A DNA stretch of 52,090 nt from Pseudomonadota bacterium (lineage in GTDB: Bacteria; Pseudomonadota; Gammaproteobacteria; Burkholderiales; Ferrovaceae). This document shows positions 26,580 through 34,593 of the stretch, piece by piece. Position 1 is the first letter of the stretch, and each line of letters opens with the position of its first letter. The position numbers were made by a program, and so were the translations under genes. The DNA is taken from contig JAJZEH010000037.1 in the NCBI GenBank assembly GCA_021805725.1, forward strand, positions 1-52,090, written 5' to 3'. The notes beneath the pieces were generated by a model, which saw only the letters and a program-made list of their open reading frames with translations, was not told the DNA's origin and did not search any database.

Positions 26580-28907
26580 GTGTCCCGTTCTCTCGACGAT
26601 TACGCCGAACTGCTGGCAGGGCTACCGGCTCCCTGCCGTCATGCGATCAGGGACGCATGGGGGGAGGCCACCAAAATACTCTCTGCGCAAGGACTGGATA
26701 ATTATCTCAAGGGGGCAGCGGCGCTTTCGCGTTTGGGAAGGGGGACAGACCTCGTGCTCGACTGGATCGGTGCCGCCCCTCAGGTGGCGCGCGAAGTCGG
26801 TGAAGATGTGCTGCCGGAGCTCGCCGAGACGGCACTGGGCTTTGCTTCACGCACCTCCGGTGCGGTGATCGAACGCATGCTCGCCACCTCACCCATTGCC
26901 GCCAGGCGCTTTGCTGACGGCATGCTGTTTCGTCATTACCTGCAGTTTCTCAATCACTTGATCGGCCAAGTGCCGCGTGGGGTGCGACCGATGCTGGAGC
27001 ATCTGGATGCGCTGCTCTCCCAGTTGACGCTGGGCGGGTTGCGGCGCTGGGCCCTATGGGGCGCCCATGCGCACCGTACCGACCATGCGGCACAGATCGA
27101 ATACTTCAACCTCTCCTCGCGGGAAGCGCAGGCCATGCTGCAGAAGGAGCGCAAGGGCACCTTGTTTGTGGATGTGCAGCGGCGCATCAACATGTATCTG
27201 CGCGCGCTCTGGGCACGGGATTTTTTCATGCGCCCCACTTCCGGGGATTTTGAAAGCCGCGAGGGCTACCGTCCTTATATCGAAGGGTATCTGATGCATC
27301 TGCCCGACGCCTTTGACGATGGGGAGGGCATGAGCGGGTTGGAGCTCTACCGCGCTGCCGCCGCGCATTGTGCCGCTCACCTGGTGGGTACCAAGGCCCC
27401 CCTCCAGGCGGAGCATCTCAACCCGCTACAGCGGGAGCTCATTGGCCTGATCGAAGATGCCCGGGTGGAGGCGCTTGCCATCCGGCGCTTTCCGGGATTG
27501 CAGCAGCTCTGGGCGCGTTGCCATACGGCAAATCCCGAGCAGTGCGACAGTGCCGGCGATTACTTCAACCGCCTGGCACGTGCGCTGCTCGATCCGGCCT
27601 ATGAGGATTCTGATCCCTGGGTGGCGCAGGGACGGGCGCTATTTACAAGGGCAGAAGCGCATTTGGATTTCAATGGCGTGTCCCGGGACATTGGGGTGAC
27701 GCTTGCCCGGGAATTCGCCGGCAGGGCGTTGCCCTACCACCCGCGCAAGGATGGGCTGCGCGCACCCTATCGCGACGATAACCGTTATATCTGGGAATTC
27801 CGGACATTTGATCAGAAAGCGGCACTCGCGGCAGGATATGACGTGCCGCGCCAAGTGCGCCGCCGGGTAGGCCTCATGGAAATGGTCAATGAAATCGACA
27901 GCGAGTTGTCAGGAGACGATGCCCAGGAAATATGGGTGCTGGGGAGCGAGCTTTTTCCCTACGAGGACGAGGGGAAAAGCTTCAACGATCAGGAGGGCAA
28001 GGAACCGGTGTCCGACCCCACCCATTATCCGGAGTGGGACTACCAGATCCAGCTGGAACGTCCGTCCTGGGCTACGGTACTGGAAAAGCGCCCCAAGCGG
28101 GGTTCCCTGCAAGGCATTGACGAGATTGTCACCCGTCACCGGCGCCTCGTCAGCCAGATGAAGTTCGTGCTGGATGCCATGCAGCCGCAGGGCGTCACGC
28201 GCTTGCGCAAGCTCGAGGAGGGGGACGACATCGACCTCAATGCCGCACTCGCCAGCATGCTCGATCTGCGTCTGGGATTGCAGCCGGATCCGCGCATCAT
28301 GATGCGCAGCGTGCGCAAGTTGAGGGACATTTCGGTGCTGGTGCTGCTCGATCTTTCCGAATCCACCAACGAGCGGGTGGCGGGCCAGGACTACAGCGTG
28401 CTGGATCTCACGCGTGAGGCGACCGTGCTGTTGGCCGATGCCATTCACAAGGTGGGCGACCCCTTTGCCATCCATGGCTTTTGTTCGGACGGTCGGCACG
28501 ATGTGGAATATTATCGTTTCAAGGATTTCCTCCAGCCCTACGATGACACGGTCAAGGCGCGCCTTGCCGGCATGGGGGGGAAGCTCTCCACGCGCATGGG
28601 TGCCGCGGTGAGACATGCCACGGCGGCGCTGACCCGGCAGCGTTCCGCCAGAAAGCTGCTGCTGGTCATCACCGATGGCGAGCCTGCTGATGTGGACGTG
28701 CGCGACCCGCAATATCTGCGTTACGATACTCGCAAGGCGGTGGAAGAAGCGCGGCGTGGAGGCATCGTGACCTTTTGCATGACACTCGACCCGCGGGCCG
28801 ACCAGTATGTGTCCCGCATTTTTGGGGCGCGCCAATACATGGTGGTGGACCAGGTGTCGCGACTGCCTGAAAGACTGCCGCTGCTCTATGCCGGATTGAC
28901 GAGGTGA
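26580..28907 (+). CDS. cbbO: CbbO, von Willebrand A RuBisCO activase adaptor
   Basis: A 775-residue partner of CbbQ. A long helical N-terminal region (1-~570) is followed by a C-terminal VWA domain. Its MIDAS metal site is present as DLSES (591-595) with TDGEP (~697) supplying the later Asp. In characterised CbbQO the MIDAS binds an acidic residue on RuBisCO and brings the CbbQ hexamer to it. The start is GTG 26580, 14 bp after cbbQ. The end overlaps the following gene by four bases. NorD is the nearest paralogue but is excluded by context. Confidence 0.95.
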   Translation: MSRSLDDYAELLAGLPAPCRHAIRDAWGEATKILSAQGLDNYLKGAAALSRLGRGTDLVLDWIGAAPQVAREVGEDVLPELAETALGFASRTSGAVIERMLATSPIAARRFADGMLFRHYLQFLNHLIGQVPRGVRPMLEHLDALLSQLTLGGLRRWALWGAHAHRTDHAAQIEYFNLSSREAQAMLQKERKGTLFVDVQRRINMYLRALWARDFFMRPTSGDFESREGYRPYIEGYLMHLPDAFDDGEGMSGLELYRAAAAHCAAHLVGTKAPLQAEHLNPLQRELIGLIEDARVEALAIRRFPGLQQLWARCHTANPEQCDSAGDYFNRLARALLDPAYEDSDPWVAQGRALFTRAEAHLDFNGVSRDIGVTLAREFAGRALPYHPRKDGLRAPYRDDNRYIWEFRTFDQKAALAAGYDVPRQVRRRVGLMEMVNEIDSELSGDDAQEIWVLGSELFPYEDEGKSFNDQEGKEPVSDPTHYPEWDYQIQLERPSWATVLEKRPKRGSLQGIDEIVTRHRRLVSQMKFVLDAMQPQGVTRLRKLEEGDDIDLNAALASMLDLRLGLQPDPRIMMRSVRKLRDISVLVLLDLSESTNERVAGQDYSVLDLTREATVLLADAIHKVGDPFAIHGFCSDGRHDVEYYRFKDFLQPYDDTVKARLAGMGGKLSTRMGAAVRHATAALTRQRSARKLLLVITDGEPADVDVRDPQYLRYDTRKAVEEARRGGIVTFCMTLDPRADQYVSRIFGARQYMVVDQVSRLPERLPLLYAGLTR

Positions 28908-29209
28908 CCGTGGAACAACGCTATTGCGGTGCGCGTAACGATGCCAATGGGGGCATGACGCACCTTGCCCAGATCATCAAGGATGCCTGGGTCTTTGGCC
29001 TGTTGCCCGAAGACCAGGACGGCGCTGGCTGGAATGCCGGACAGATGCAGTCCCTCTATGAAAAAGTTTATGCTGAGTGGGGCAAGTACGGCCATTTGCC
29101 CAGCCACCTGCCTGATGATCTGCGCGAGCGTCACACGCGCATCCACCAGGAAGCGATCAGACGAGCTCGTGCCAGCGGCTGGGATCCAGAACTGGGCGAG
29201 AACGACTAA
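28904..29209 (+). CDS. Uncharacterised 101-residue protein coupled to cbbO
   Basis: A soluble protein of 101 residues starting at GTG 28904 within the cbbO stop (GTGA overlap). It shows THLAQIIKDAWVFGLLPEDQ, then AGWNAGQMQSLYEKVYAEWG, GHLPSHLPDDLRERHTRIHQ and ends DPELGEND. It is mostly helical by composition, with many Trp/Tyr/His and no cysteine cluster; there is no signal peptide or membrane segment. I do not recognise a family. Translational coupling to cbbO suggests a role in RuBisCO activation, assembly or CbbQO stability, but this is inference only. A long palindrome starts directly at its stop. Confidence 0.8.
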   Translation: MTVEQRYCGARNDANGGMTHLAQIIKDAWVFGLLPEDQDGAGWNAGQMQSLYEKVYAEWGKYGHLPSHLPDDLRERHTRIHQEAIRRARASGWDPELGEND

Positions 29210-29210
29210 A

Positions 29211-29258
29211 AGTGGGGACAGACCTCAATAAGGTCTCCTTTTGAGGTCTGTCCCCACT
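29211..29258. repeat. 18-bp perfect inverted repeat (REP/terminator-like hairpin)
   Basis: AGTGGGGACAGACCTCAA (29211-29228), a 12-base loop and its exact reverse complement (29241-29258). It begins one base after the stop of the cbbO-linked gene and ends five bases before the convergent NYN gene's stop. The T-tract is lacking, so it is not a classic terminator, though it could stop or protect both transcripts. GTGGGGACAGACC-type palindromes recall REP elements moved by RAYT (IS200-like) transposases. No other copy was noticed in this window. Confidence 0.8.
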
Positions 29259-29263
29259 CCCGC

Positions 29264-30277
29264 TTACTCAGCCACCTTGCGTGGGCGTCGCGTGCGCGTG
29301 GCGGGTTTGCGCGCAGGTTTGGCGGCTTTTGGAGCAGCAGCTTCGGGCGTGGTATCCGGGGCTTCCAGGGCCGCAGCCTCCACCACTGATGTAACGGTGA
29401 CCGGTGCCTCGAGGGCGGGTTCGATCGCGGCCGCCCCGGTGATGCTACGAAACACATAGGCGCCCGATTTCTCGTCGCGCCCAAATTCCAGCAGGCCGCG
29501 CGCCTGCGCTTCTTCCAGCAGGTTGCCAAAGGCGCGAAAACCGTAATAGGACTCGTTGAAATCGGGTTTTCGGCGCTTGATGGCCTCTTTCAACACGGAG
29601 GCCCAGATTTTGCCGCTGTCGCCCCGTTCGGCCACCAGCGCGTCAAAAGTCTCCACGGCCATCTCGATAGCCTGGGTTCTGCGAGCCTCCCAGCCTTCCT
29701 TGTCCCTGGGACGCTTCTCCTCCTCGGAGGAACGCTTTTCCGCAGCATGGGCTCCGCGCGTTTCGCGCTTTGCAGCTGCACGCTGGCTTTCGCGTACCAG
29801 GTCGTCGTAGAAAATGAACTCGTCGCAGTTGGCGATGAGAAGGTCGGAGGTGGATTGCTTCACGCCCACACCGATCACCTGCTTGGCGTTTTCGCGCAGC
29901 TTCGAGACGAGCGGCGAAAAATCAGAATCGCCGCTGATGATGACGAAGGTGTTGACATGCGACTTGGTATAGCACAGGTCCAGCGCGTCCACCACGAGGC
30001 GGATGTCCGCAGAATTCTTGCCGGACTGGCGTACGTGGGGAATCTCGATCAGCTCGAAGTTGGCTTCATGCATGGTGGCCTTGAAGCCCTTGTAGCGTTC
30101 CCAGTCGCAATAGGCCTTTTTGACGACGATGCTGCCCTTCAGCAGCAAGCGCTCCAGTACCGGCTTGATGTCAAATTTTTCGTATTTTGCGTCGCGCACG
30201 CCGAGGGCGACGTTCTCGAAGTCGCAAAACAGCGCCATGCTGACGTTTTCGTGGGGTGAGGCCATGTCGTTCTCCAT
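29264..30277 (-). CDS. NYN (LabA-like PIN) domain protein with C-terminal LOTUS-like domain
   Basis: A 337-residue protein. Residues ~12-160 form a NYN/PIN-like nuclease domain with acidic residues in FCDFEN (Asp19), SADIRLVVDA (Asp91) and SGDSDF (Asp117, Asp119), the usual metal-binding set. A charged coiled region (~165-205) is followed by a segment resembling an OST-HTH/LOTUS domain (SVLKEAIKRRKPDFNESYYG ... AYVFRSI, ~225-285). The tail is Ala/Pro-rich and ends in a basic stretch (RTRRPRKVAE). NYN-LOTUS proteins are thought to act on RNA. The start may be ATG 30277 or 30265. It is convergent with the cbb operon. Confidence 0.88.
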   Translation of the reverse strand: MENDMASPHENVSMALFCDFENVALGVRDAKYEKFDIKPVLERLLLKGSIVVKKAYCDWERYKGFKATMHEANFELIEIPHVRQSGKNSADIRLVVDALDLCYTKSHVNTFVIISGDSDFSPLVSKLRENAKQVIGVGVKQSTSDLLIANCDEFIFYDDLVRESQRAAAKRETRGAHAAEKRSSEEEKRPRDKEGWEARRTQAIEMAVETFDALVAERGDSGKIWASVLKEAIKRRKPDFNESYYGFRAFGNLLEEAQARGLLEFGRDEKSGAYVFRSITGAAAIEPALEAPVTVTSVVEAAALEAPDTTPEAAAPKAAKPARKPATRTRRPRKVAE

Positions 30278-30319
30278 AGGGCAACCGCGTTCATGATAGC
30301 CATTCCCGCGCTGCGCGAT

Positions 30320-31054
30320 TCAGATTTCCAACATCCAGTCCGCAATAAATCCGGTATGTTCCCGGGGCACGCCACGCGGGTTGGAGAGAATCCTTGTGCC
30401 GGCGAATGTGTAGTCCACGGCAAGGTGGGTGTGGCCGTGAATCCAATATGCGGCGGGTGGTCCCAGCAAATCCTCCCAACAATTGGCAAAGGAGGCGTCG
30501 AGCGGACCTGATGGATAAGCCTGCAATGCGAGGGATTGCATGGAGGGAGCGTGGTGGGTGATGACCATGGTGGTGCCTGCAAAAGGCAGGGCCAACCGCT
30601 GCGCCAGCCATCGCCGCGCCGAGTGATTGCGCGTCTTGAAATCGAAGGGTTGGGCAAGGCGCCCATTGGCTGTCCGGATGCGCTCGAAATCCTTGAAGCG
30701 CACCCGGGAACTCCATTCCGCGAGGGGTGCATCGCCCGTGGCGCTAAAGTCAGTCCAGCCGGTGGCTGCAAGAAAACGGATGCCGTCACGGACGACTTCG
30801 GCCTCGTCGAGAAAACGCACGCGATCGTCACTGGCTTGCTGCAACATCTCATGGGTCCGCTCCAGATGCCCATGGTAGTACTCGTGGTTGCCAGCGATGT
30901 ATAACACAGGGCAGTCATAGGTGCGCCGTGCCCACGCCATGCCCTTGGTGCCTTCGTCGATGTCACCGGCCAGAATGACGAGGTCGGCATCGCGTACCAC
31001 GGGTTGGTAGGGTTCGCGTTCGTTGTGAAGATCGGAGAGGAAATGGATTTTCAT
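30320..31054 (-). CDS. Calcineurin-like metallophosphoesterase
   Basis: A 244-residue phosphoesterase with the complete dimetal signature: SDLHNE (~7-12), LAGDID (~31), GNHEYY (~60), THHAPS (~165) and HGHTH (~205). The start ATG 31054 begins MKIHFLSDLH, preferred over an upstream GTG at 31090, because the domain starts there and the extension would overlap the divergent lipoprotein gene. There is no signal peptide, so it is cytoplasmic. The substrate is unknown. It lies 42 bp upstream of the NYN gene, same strand, and could be co-transcribed. Confidence 0.9.
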   Translation of the reverse strand: MKIHFLSDLHNEREPYQPVVRDADLVILAGDIDEGTKGMAWARRTYDCPVLYIAGNHEYYHGHLERTHEMLQQASDDRVRFLDEAEVVRDGIRFLAATGWTDFSATGDAPLAEWSSRVRFKDFERIRTANGRLAQPFDFKTRNHSARRWLAQRLALPFAGTTMVITHHAPSMQSLALQAYPSGPLDASFANCWEDLLGPPAAYWIHGHTHLAVDYTFAGTRILSNPRGVPREHTGFIADWMLEI

Positions 31055-31090
31055 CTTCGTGATGGCAAATCGGATAGGATGAGCAGACAC

Positions 31091-31753
31091 ATGAAAGCCA
31101 TTCTATCCATTTTTCTGGCCGCCGGCCTGATGGTGTCGTGTGCGACGCCCCCCCGGGCCGTGGCGCCCGTGGCCACGGTGTCGCAAGCCACTGTGCCGAA
31201 GCTTGCAACTGCGCTGCAAGTGGACACGCATCGTTCGCTTGTGACCCTGAGGGTGTACCGCGGCGGACCCCTGGCGCGCATGGGCCATGATCACATCATC
31301 GCAAGTCACGATGTGGCCGGATACGTGGACATGAAAACAGGCCATGCCGAATTGACCGTGCCGCTCAACGGGCTGACGGTGGACGAGCCCGGCTTGCGCA
31401 CCGAGGCGGGATGGGAGTCAGAAGTGGCAGCGGATGCCATCGCCGGGACGCGCCATAACATGAGATTCAAGGTGCTACAGGTGGACAGGTTTCCGGTGGC
31501 GAAGATTCGCGTCACCCAGAGAGATTTTGCCTCGCCCACGCTTGAGGTATCCATCACGCTCCATGGCATAACGCATACCGAGCTCGTGCAGGCCAGCATT
31601 GCTGCGCCTTCGGACAGGGAAGCGGTTGTGACGGGGCACATGACCCTTAACCAGAGCGACTTTGGCATCACTCCGCTCTCAGTGATGGGTGGGGCTTTAC
31701 AGGTGCAGAACGCGGTAGGTGTTTACTTCAGGATCGTGGCATCTCTTATTTAA
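31091..31753 (+). CDS. YceI-family lipoprotein
   Basis: A 220-residue precursor with a lipoprotein signal (ILSIFLAAGLMVSC; lipidation Cys at ~16) and a YceI-like beta-barrel (about 45-220): VDTHRSLVTLRVYRGGPLAR, DAIAGTRHNMRFKVL, FASPTLEVSITLHGITHTEL, and LNQSDFGITPLSVMGGALQV. YceI-like proteins bind isoprenoid quinones or similar amphiphiles. ATG 31091 is chosen because GGATGAG lies seven bases before and the signal peptide starts there; an ATG at 31079 is possible. It is divergent from the phosphoesterase gene, 36 bp apart. Confidence 0.88.
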   Translation: MKAILSIFLAAGLMVSCATPPRAVAPVATVSQATVPKLATALQVDTHRSLVTLRVYRGGPLARMGHDHIIASHDVAGYVDMKTGHAELTVPLNGLTVDEPGLRTEAGWESEVAADAIAGTRHNMRFKVLQVDRFPVAKIRVTQRDFASPTLEVSITLHGITHTELVQASIAAPSDREAVVTGHMTLNQSDFGITPLSVMGGALQVQNAVGVYFRIVASLI

Positions 31754-31942
31754 AAAAGAAATACCTTGCTTATTCGCAACATTACGCGCACACTCCCACC
31801 GTTGCGATCTTCAAGTAGTATTGTTGTTGTCTGGTTCAGTACCCTGAAGCATTCAGGTATTTCTCCCTTCATCATCCTGCCGTCTTGAGTATCGCTCCCT
31901 GGGAGCATCTCCCTTATTTTTATTTTTTTAGGATATCAAGAC
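31754..31942 (+). promoter_or_regulatory. Long leader of cold-shock gene
   Basis: 189 bases without an ORF upstream of the csp gene. It is pyrimidine-rich and has two small hairpins: CCTGAA/TTCAGG (31843-31857) and GCTCC/GGAGC (31894-31906). It is followed by a T-rich run and the AGGA ribosome-binding site. Cold-shock mRNAs often carry long structured leaders acting as thermosensors; the same is inferred here. The promoter was not located with confidence. Confidence 0.5.
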
Positions 31943-32149
31943 ATGGCAACAGGTACAGTGAAGTGGTTCAACGATTCGAAGGGTTTTGGTTTTGTCACGC
32001 CGGACGCCGGTGGTGAAGATCTTTTCGCTCATTTTTCCGCGATTCAATCATCGGGCTTCAAGACCTTGAAGGAAGGCCAAAAGGTTTCCTTCGAAGTCAC
32101 GCAAGGCCCCAAGGGGCAGCAAGCTTCCAACATTCGCCCGGCTGACTAA
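31943..32149 (+). CDS. CspA-family cold-shock protein
   Basis: A 68-residue single OB-fold nucleic-acid chaperone. It has RNP1 KGFGFV (~14-19) and RNP2 LFAHF (~29-33), the opening [18 protein letters not shown] and the end NIRPAD typical for the family. It binds single-stranded RNA/DNA and melts mRNA structure. It is the first of a two-gene unit with infA, which starts 12 bp after its stop. Confidence 0.97.
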   Translation: MATGTVKWFNDSKGFGFVTPDAGGEDLFAHFSAIQSSGFKTLKEGQKVSFEVTQGPKGQQASNIRPAD

Positions 32150-32161
32150 GCAGCCTGCGGC

Positions 32162-32419
32162 ATGGCCAAAGAAGAGCTGATCGAAATGAGTGGCGTGGTG
32201 CGTGAAGTCCTTCCTGATTCACGCTTCCGGGTCACTCTAGACAATGGCCACGACCTCATCGCCTACTCGGCCGGAAAGATGCGCAAGCATCACATCCGGA
32301 TCCTGGCGGGCGATAAGGTCTCCCTCGAACTTTCTCCGTACGACCTTAGCAAGGGACGCATTACCTTCCGCCATATTGAGGGCGGCTGGTCAGGTGGCCC
32401 GCAGCGGCGCAGGTACTGA
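32162..32419 (+). CDS. infA: Translation initiation factor IF-1, long form
   Basis: An 85-residue IF-1 (usual 72). The S1-like OB-fold starts [20 protein letters not shown] and includes [20 protein letters not shown] and [20 protein letters not shown]. The ~13-residue extension ([13 protein letters not shown]) is basic and Gly-rich, as in extra infA copies of betaproteobacteria. IF-1 binds the 30S A site and also has RNA chaperone activity. Being 12 bp downstream of a cold-shock gene, it is probably cold-co-regulated. A second, standard infA would be expected near ribosomal genes elsewhere. Confidence 0.93.
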   Translation: MAKEELIEMSGVVREVLPDSRFRVTLDNGHDLIAYSAGKMRKHHIRILAGDKVSLELSPYDLSKGRITFRHIEGGWSGGPQRRRY

Positions 32420-32518
32420 GACTTAAATTTTTGTTACACAATTCTTCATATAATTTTCAGTGCTAAATCTATAATTCCCCGGACTTAAAGATACCCAAGA
32501 TTGGGGGGTTAAGGAATC

Positions 32519-33778
32519 ATGGCTGGAAAGGATCAACCCGACGCCTCTCGGCGCGGGCTTCTGCAATATTTGGGCGCTTGGGGACTGGGTGCAGCTGGCT
32601 TGGCAACTGCGCCCCATGTTTCGTGGGGCAGTTCCATACTTCAAGAGACGGAACTTCCGTTCAAAAACGGGCACCGGACACTGGTTGCCTTTCCACAAAA
32701 GCGGCCCCTCATCCTTCTGAGCAATCGCCCCCCTCAGTTGGAAACACCCTTTTCGGTGTTTGGGGAGAGCGTGTTCACGCCCAACGATGCCTTCTTCGTT
32801 CGCTATCACTGGAGCGAAGTGCCGACTGCGGTGAATTTGCAGACCTACCGGCTGCGCGTATCTGGAAAAGTGAGCAAACCCCTCGAACTCTCGCTCGCCG
32901 AAATCAGGCAACTTGCCGGCTCGGTGGAAATAGCGGCAGTCAACCAATGTTCCGGCAACAGTCGTGGCCTGATGAGGCCGCGTGTCAATGGGGGACAGCT
33001 TGCAAATGGAGCGATGGGCAATGCGCGCTGGACGGGCGTGCCCCTCAATAAGGTTCTTGAGGCGGCAGGGCTGCAGGCTGGTGCCGTTCAGGTAACCTTT
33101 GACGGGCTGGACCACCCGCCCCTGAAAAACAGTCCGGACTTCATCAAGGCGCTCGAGGTGGATCATGCCATGGACGGCGAAGTGATGTTGGCCTGGGCCA
33201 TGAACGGGGAAGACTTACCCATGCTCAACGGCTATCCCTTGCGTCTCGTGGTCCCAGGTTATTACGGCACCTATTGGGTCAAGCATGTGTCCAGCATTGA
33301 GGTGCTCGACAAGCCCTTTGACGGCTTCTGGATGAGTCATGCCTATCGTGTTCCAGACGATCCCTGCCGCTGTGTGGCCCCTTTGGCCGCTCCTGTTGCG
33401 ACACGTCCCATCGGCCGTTTCGATGTGCGCTCCTTCATCACCAGCCTGACGGATGGAGAACGCGTGCGCGTGGGTCGCGAGCAGCGCGTGCGAGGTATCG
33501 CTTTTGACGGGGGCGAAGGGATTACCGAAGTAGCTTTCTCAGTGGATGGCGGTCGCGTCTGGCGGGAAGCGCAACTAGGAAAGGATTATGGCCGATATTC
33601 CTTTCGTGAATGGTCCGCAGCATTCAAGCCCATCCGGCCGGGCCCCTACGCGTTGATGGTTCGCGCCGTCAACCGAATCGGCCAAAGCCAGCCCATGGAG
33701 AACTTGTGGAATCCGGGCGGGTACATGCGCAACGCAATTGAGACCACTCATGTGGTTGCAGTGCGGGAGGGCGCATGA
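32519..33778 (+). CDS. sorA: SorA-like sulfite dehydrogenase, molybdenum subunit
   Basis: A 419-residue periplasmic molybdopterin enzyme oxidising sulfite to sulfate. A Tat signal (DASRRGLLQYLGAWGLGAAG) opens the protein. The sulfite-oxidase domain has the Mo-ligand Cys144 in NQCSGNSRG, and a Mo-cofactor dimerisation domain occupies about 300-415 (GITEVAFSVDGGRVWREAQL). The ribosome-binding site AAGGA is at 32511-32515. Candidate -10 boxes TATAAT occur at 32449 and 32470, with no good -35. The heme subunit follows with a four-base overlap. YedY/MsrP is the main alternative but lacks such a cytochrome partner. Confidence 0.9.
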   Translation: MAGKDQPDASRRGLLQYLGAWGLGAAGLATAPHVSWGSSILQETELPFKNGHRTLVAFPQKRPLILLSNRPPQLETPFSVFGESVFTPNDAFFVRYHWSEVPTAVNLQTYRLRVSGKVSKPLELSLAEIRQLAGSVEIAAVNQCSGNSRGLMRPRVNGGQLANGAMGNARWTGVPLNKVLEAAGLQAGAVQVTFDGLDHPPLKNSPDFIKALEVDHAMDGEVMLAWAMNGEDLPMLNGYPLRLVVPGYYGTYWVKHVSSIEVLDKPFDGFWMSHAYRVPDDPCRCVAPLAAPVATRPIGRFDVRSFITSLTDGERVRVGREQRVRGIAFDGGEGITEVAFSVDGGRVWREAQLGKDYGRYSFREWSAAFKPIRPGPYALMVRAVNRIGQSQPMENLWNPGGYMRNAIETTHVVAVREGA

Positions 33779-34116
33779 CGCGCCTGCTCTGGGGAATCCT
33801 GGCGGTGCTCCTGATGGCTTGTGGTTCGGCAGAAGCCCTGGAAATTGAACTGCCGCAGGACACCACCACTTACCGCCCTGTTGATTTGCCGGGTTTCCCG
33901 CTGGTACTGCAAGACTGCCTTACCTGCCACTCGTCACAGTATGTGCAGACACAGCCGCCGCTCTCCTCACGGCAGTATTGGGACGCCACAGTGCATAAAA
34001 TGAAAAATGCATTTGGTGCGCCAGTGGAAGATGCGGACATTCCGGCCGTTGTGGATTATCTCGTGAAAACCTACGGGGCAGAAGCGTTCACCAGTCCGGG
34101 CAACGCTGCAAGGTAA
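33775..34116 (+). CDS. sorB: SorB-like monoheme c-type cytochrome subunit
   Basis: A 113-residue protein with a signal peptide (cleavage near SAEALEIE) and one CLTCH heme motif (Cys48, Cys51, His52). The distal Met ligand is probably in HKMKNAFGAPV. This is the electron-transfer partner of SorA, receiving electrons from the Mo centre and passing them to a soluble cytochrome c. The ATG overlaps the sorA stop by four bases. Length and position fit SorB. The pair supports sulfur-based energy metabolism for the autotroph. Confidence 0.88.
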   Translation: MTRLLWGILAVLLMACGSAEALEIELPQDTTTYRPVDLPGFPLVLQDCLTCHSSQYVQTQPPLSSRQYWDATVHKMKNAFGAPVEDADIPAVVDYLVKTYGAEAFTSPGNAAR

Positions 34117-34122
34117 ACGGCG

Positions 34123-34563
34123 TTACCACACCCGGGGAATGAATCTCCATGTTCTGGCGCGGTAATCCGCGTACTCCGGCCAACGCTGCTGCAACAGCCG
34201 CTCTTCAAGTGCAGCCTTGAAATTCAGCACCAGCAGAAGTAACGCCCACATGCCCGACAATAGACCATCCGACGCTTCGGCGGCGATACCCGCCATGGCC
34301 AGCATGAGCGCCACATACATGGGATGGCGCACCCAATGGTAGGGGCCATGCGTTACAAGTCGGGCACCGCGCTTGGGTTCGGGGCGAATGTTGAAATTGC
34401 CGGGGGGGTTGTGGGCAAAAACCCAGAGTGCAAGCGCGAATGCAGCAACGCCAAACAATATGGCTACCCATTTGAGCGTCCAGGGAATGGACCAAAGCAG
34501 CATGAAGGCCACCAACACGAACTGGGCGGTGACCCAAAACATGGATTGTAGGCGAGTGGTCAA
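34123..34563 (-). CDS. Isoprenylcysteine methyltransferase-like membrane protein
   Basis: A 146-residue membrane protein of the ICMT/PEMT superfamily. It has three to four helices and the signature LVTHGPYHWVRHPMYVALML (~70-88) that binds the SAM cofactor, and the end AALEERLLQQRWPEYADYRA. Bacterial members methylate unknown lipid or small-molecule substrates. It is convergent with sorB (6 bp apart) and 30 bp from the DUF1614 gene on the same strand. The substrate cannot be assigned. Confidence 0.85.
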   Translation of the reverse strand: MTTRLQSMFWVTAQFVLVAFMLLWSIPWTLKWVAILFGVAAFALALWVFAHNPPGNFNIRPEPKRGARLVTHGPYHWVRHPMYVALMLAMAGIAAEASDGLLSGMWALLLLVLNFKAALEERLLQQRWPEYADYRARTWRFIPRVW

Positions 34564-34593
34564 GTGTAAACCTCCGTTGAATGTTTCGAAAGG

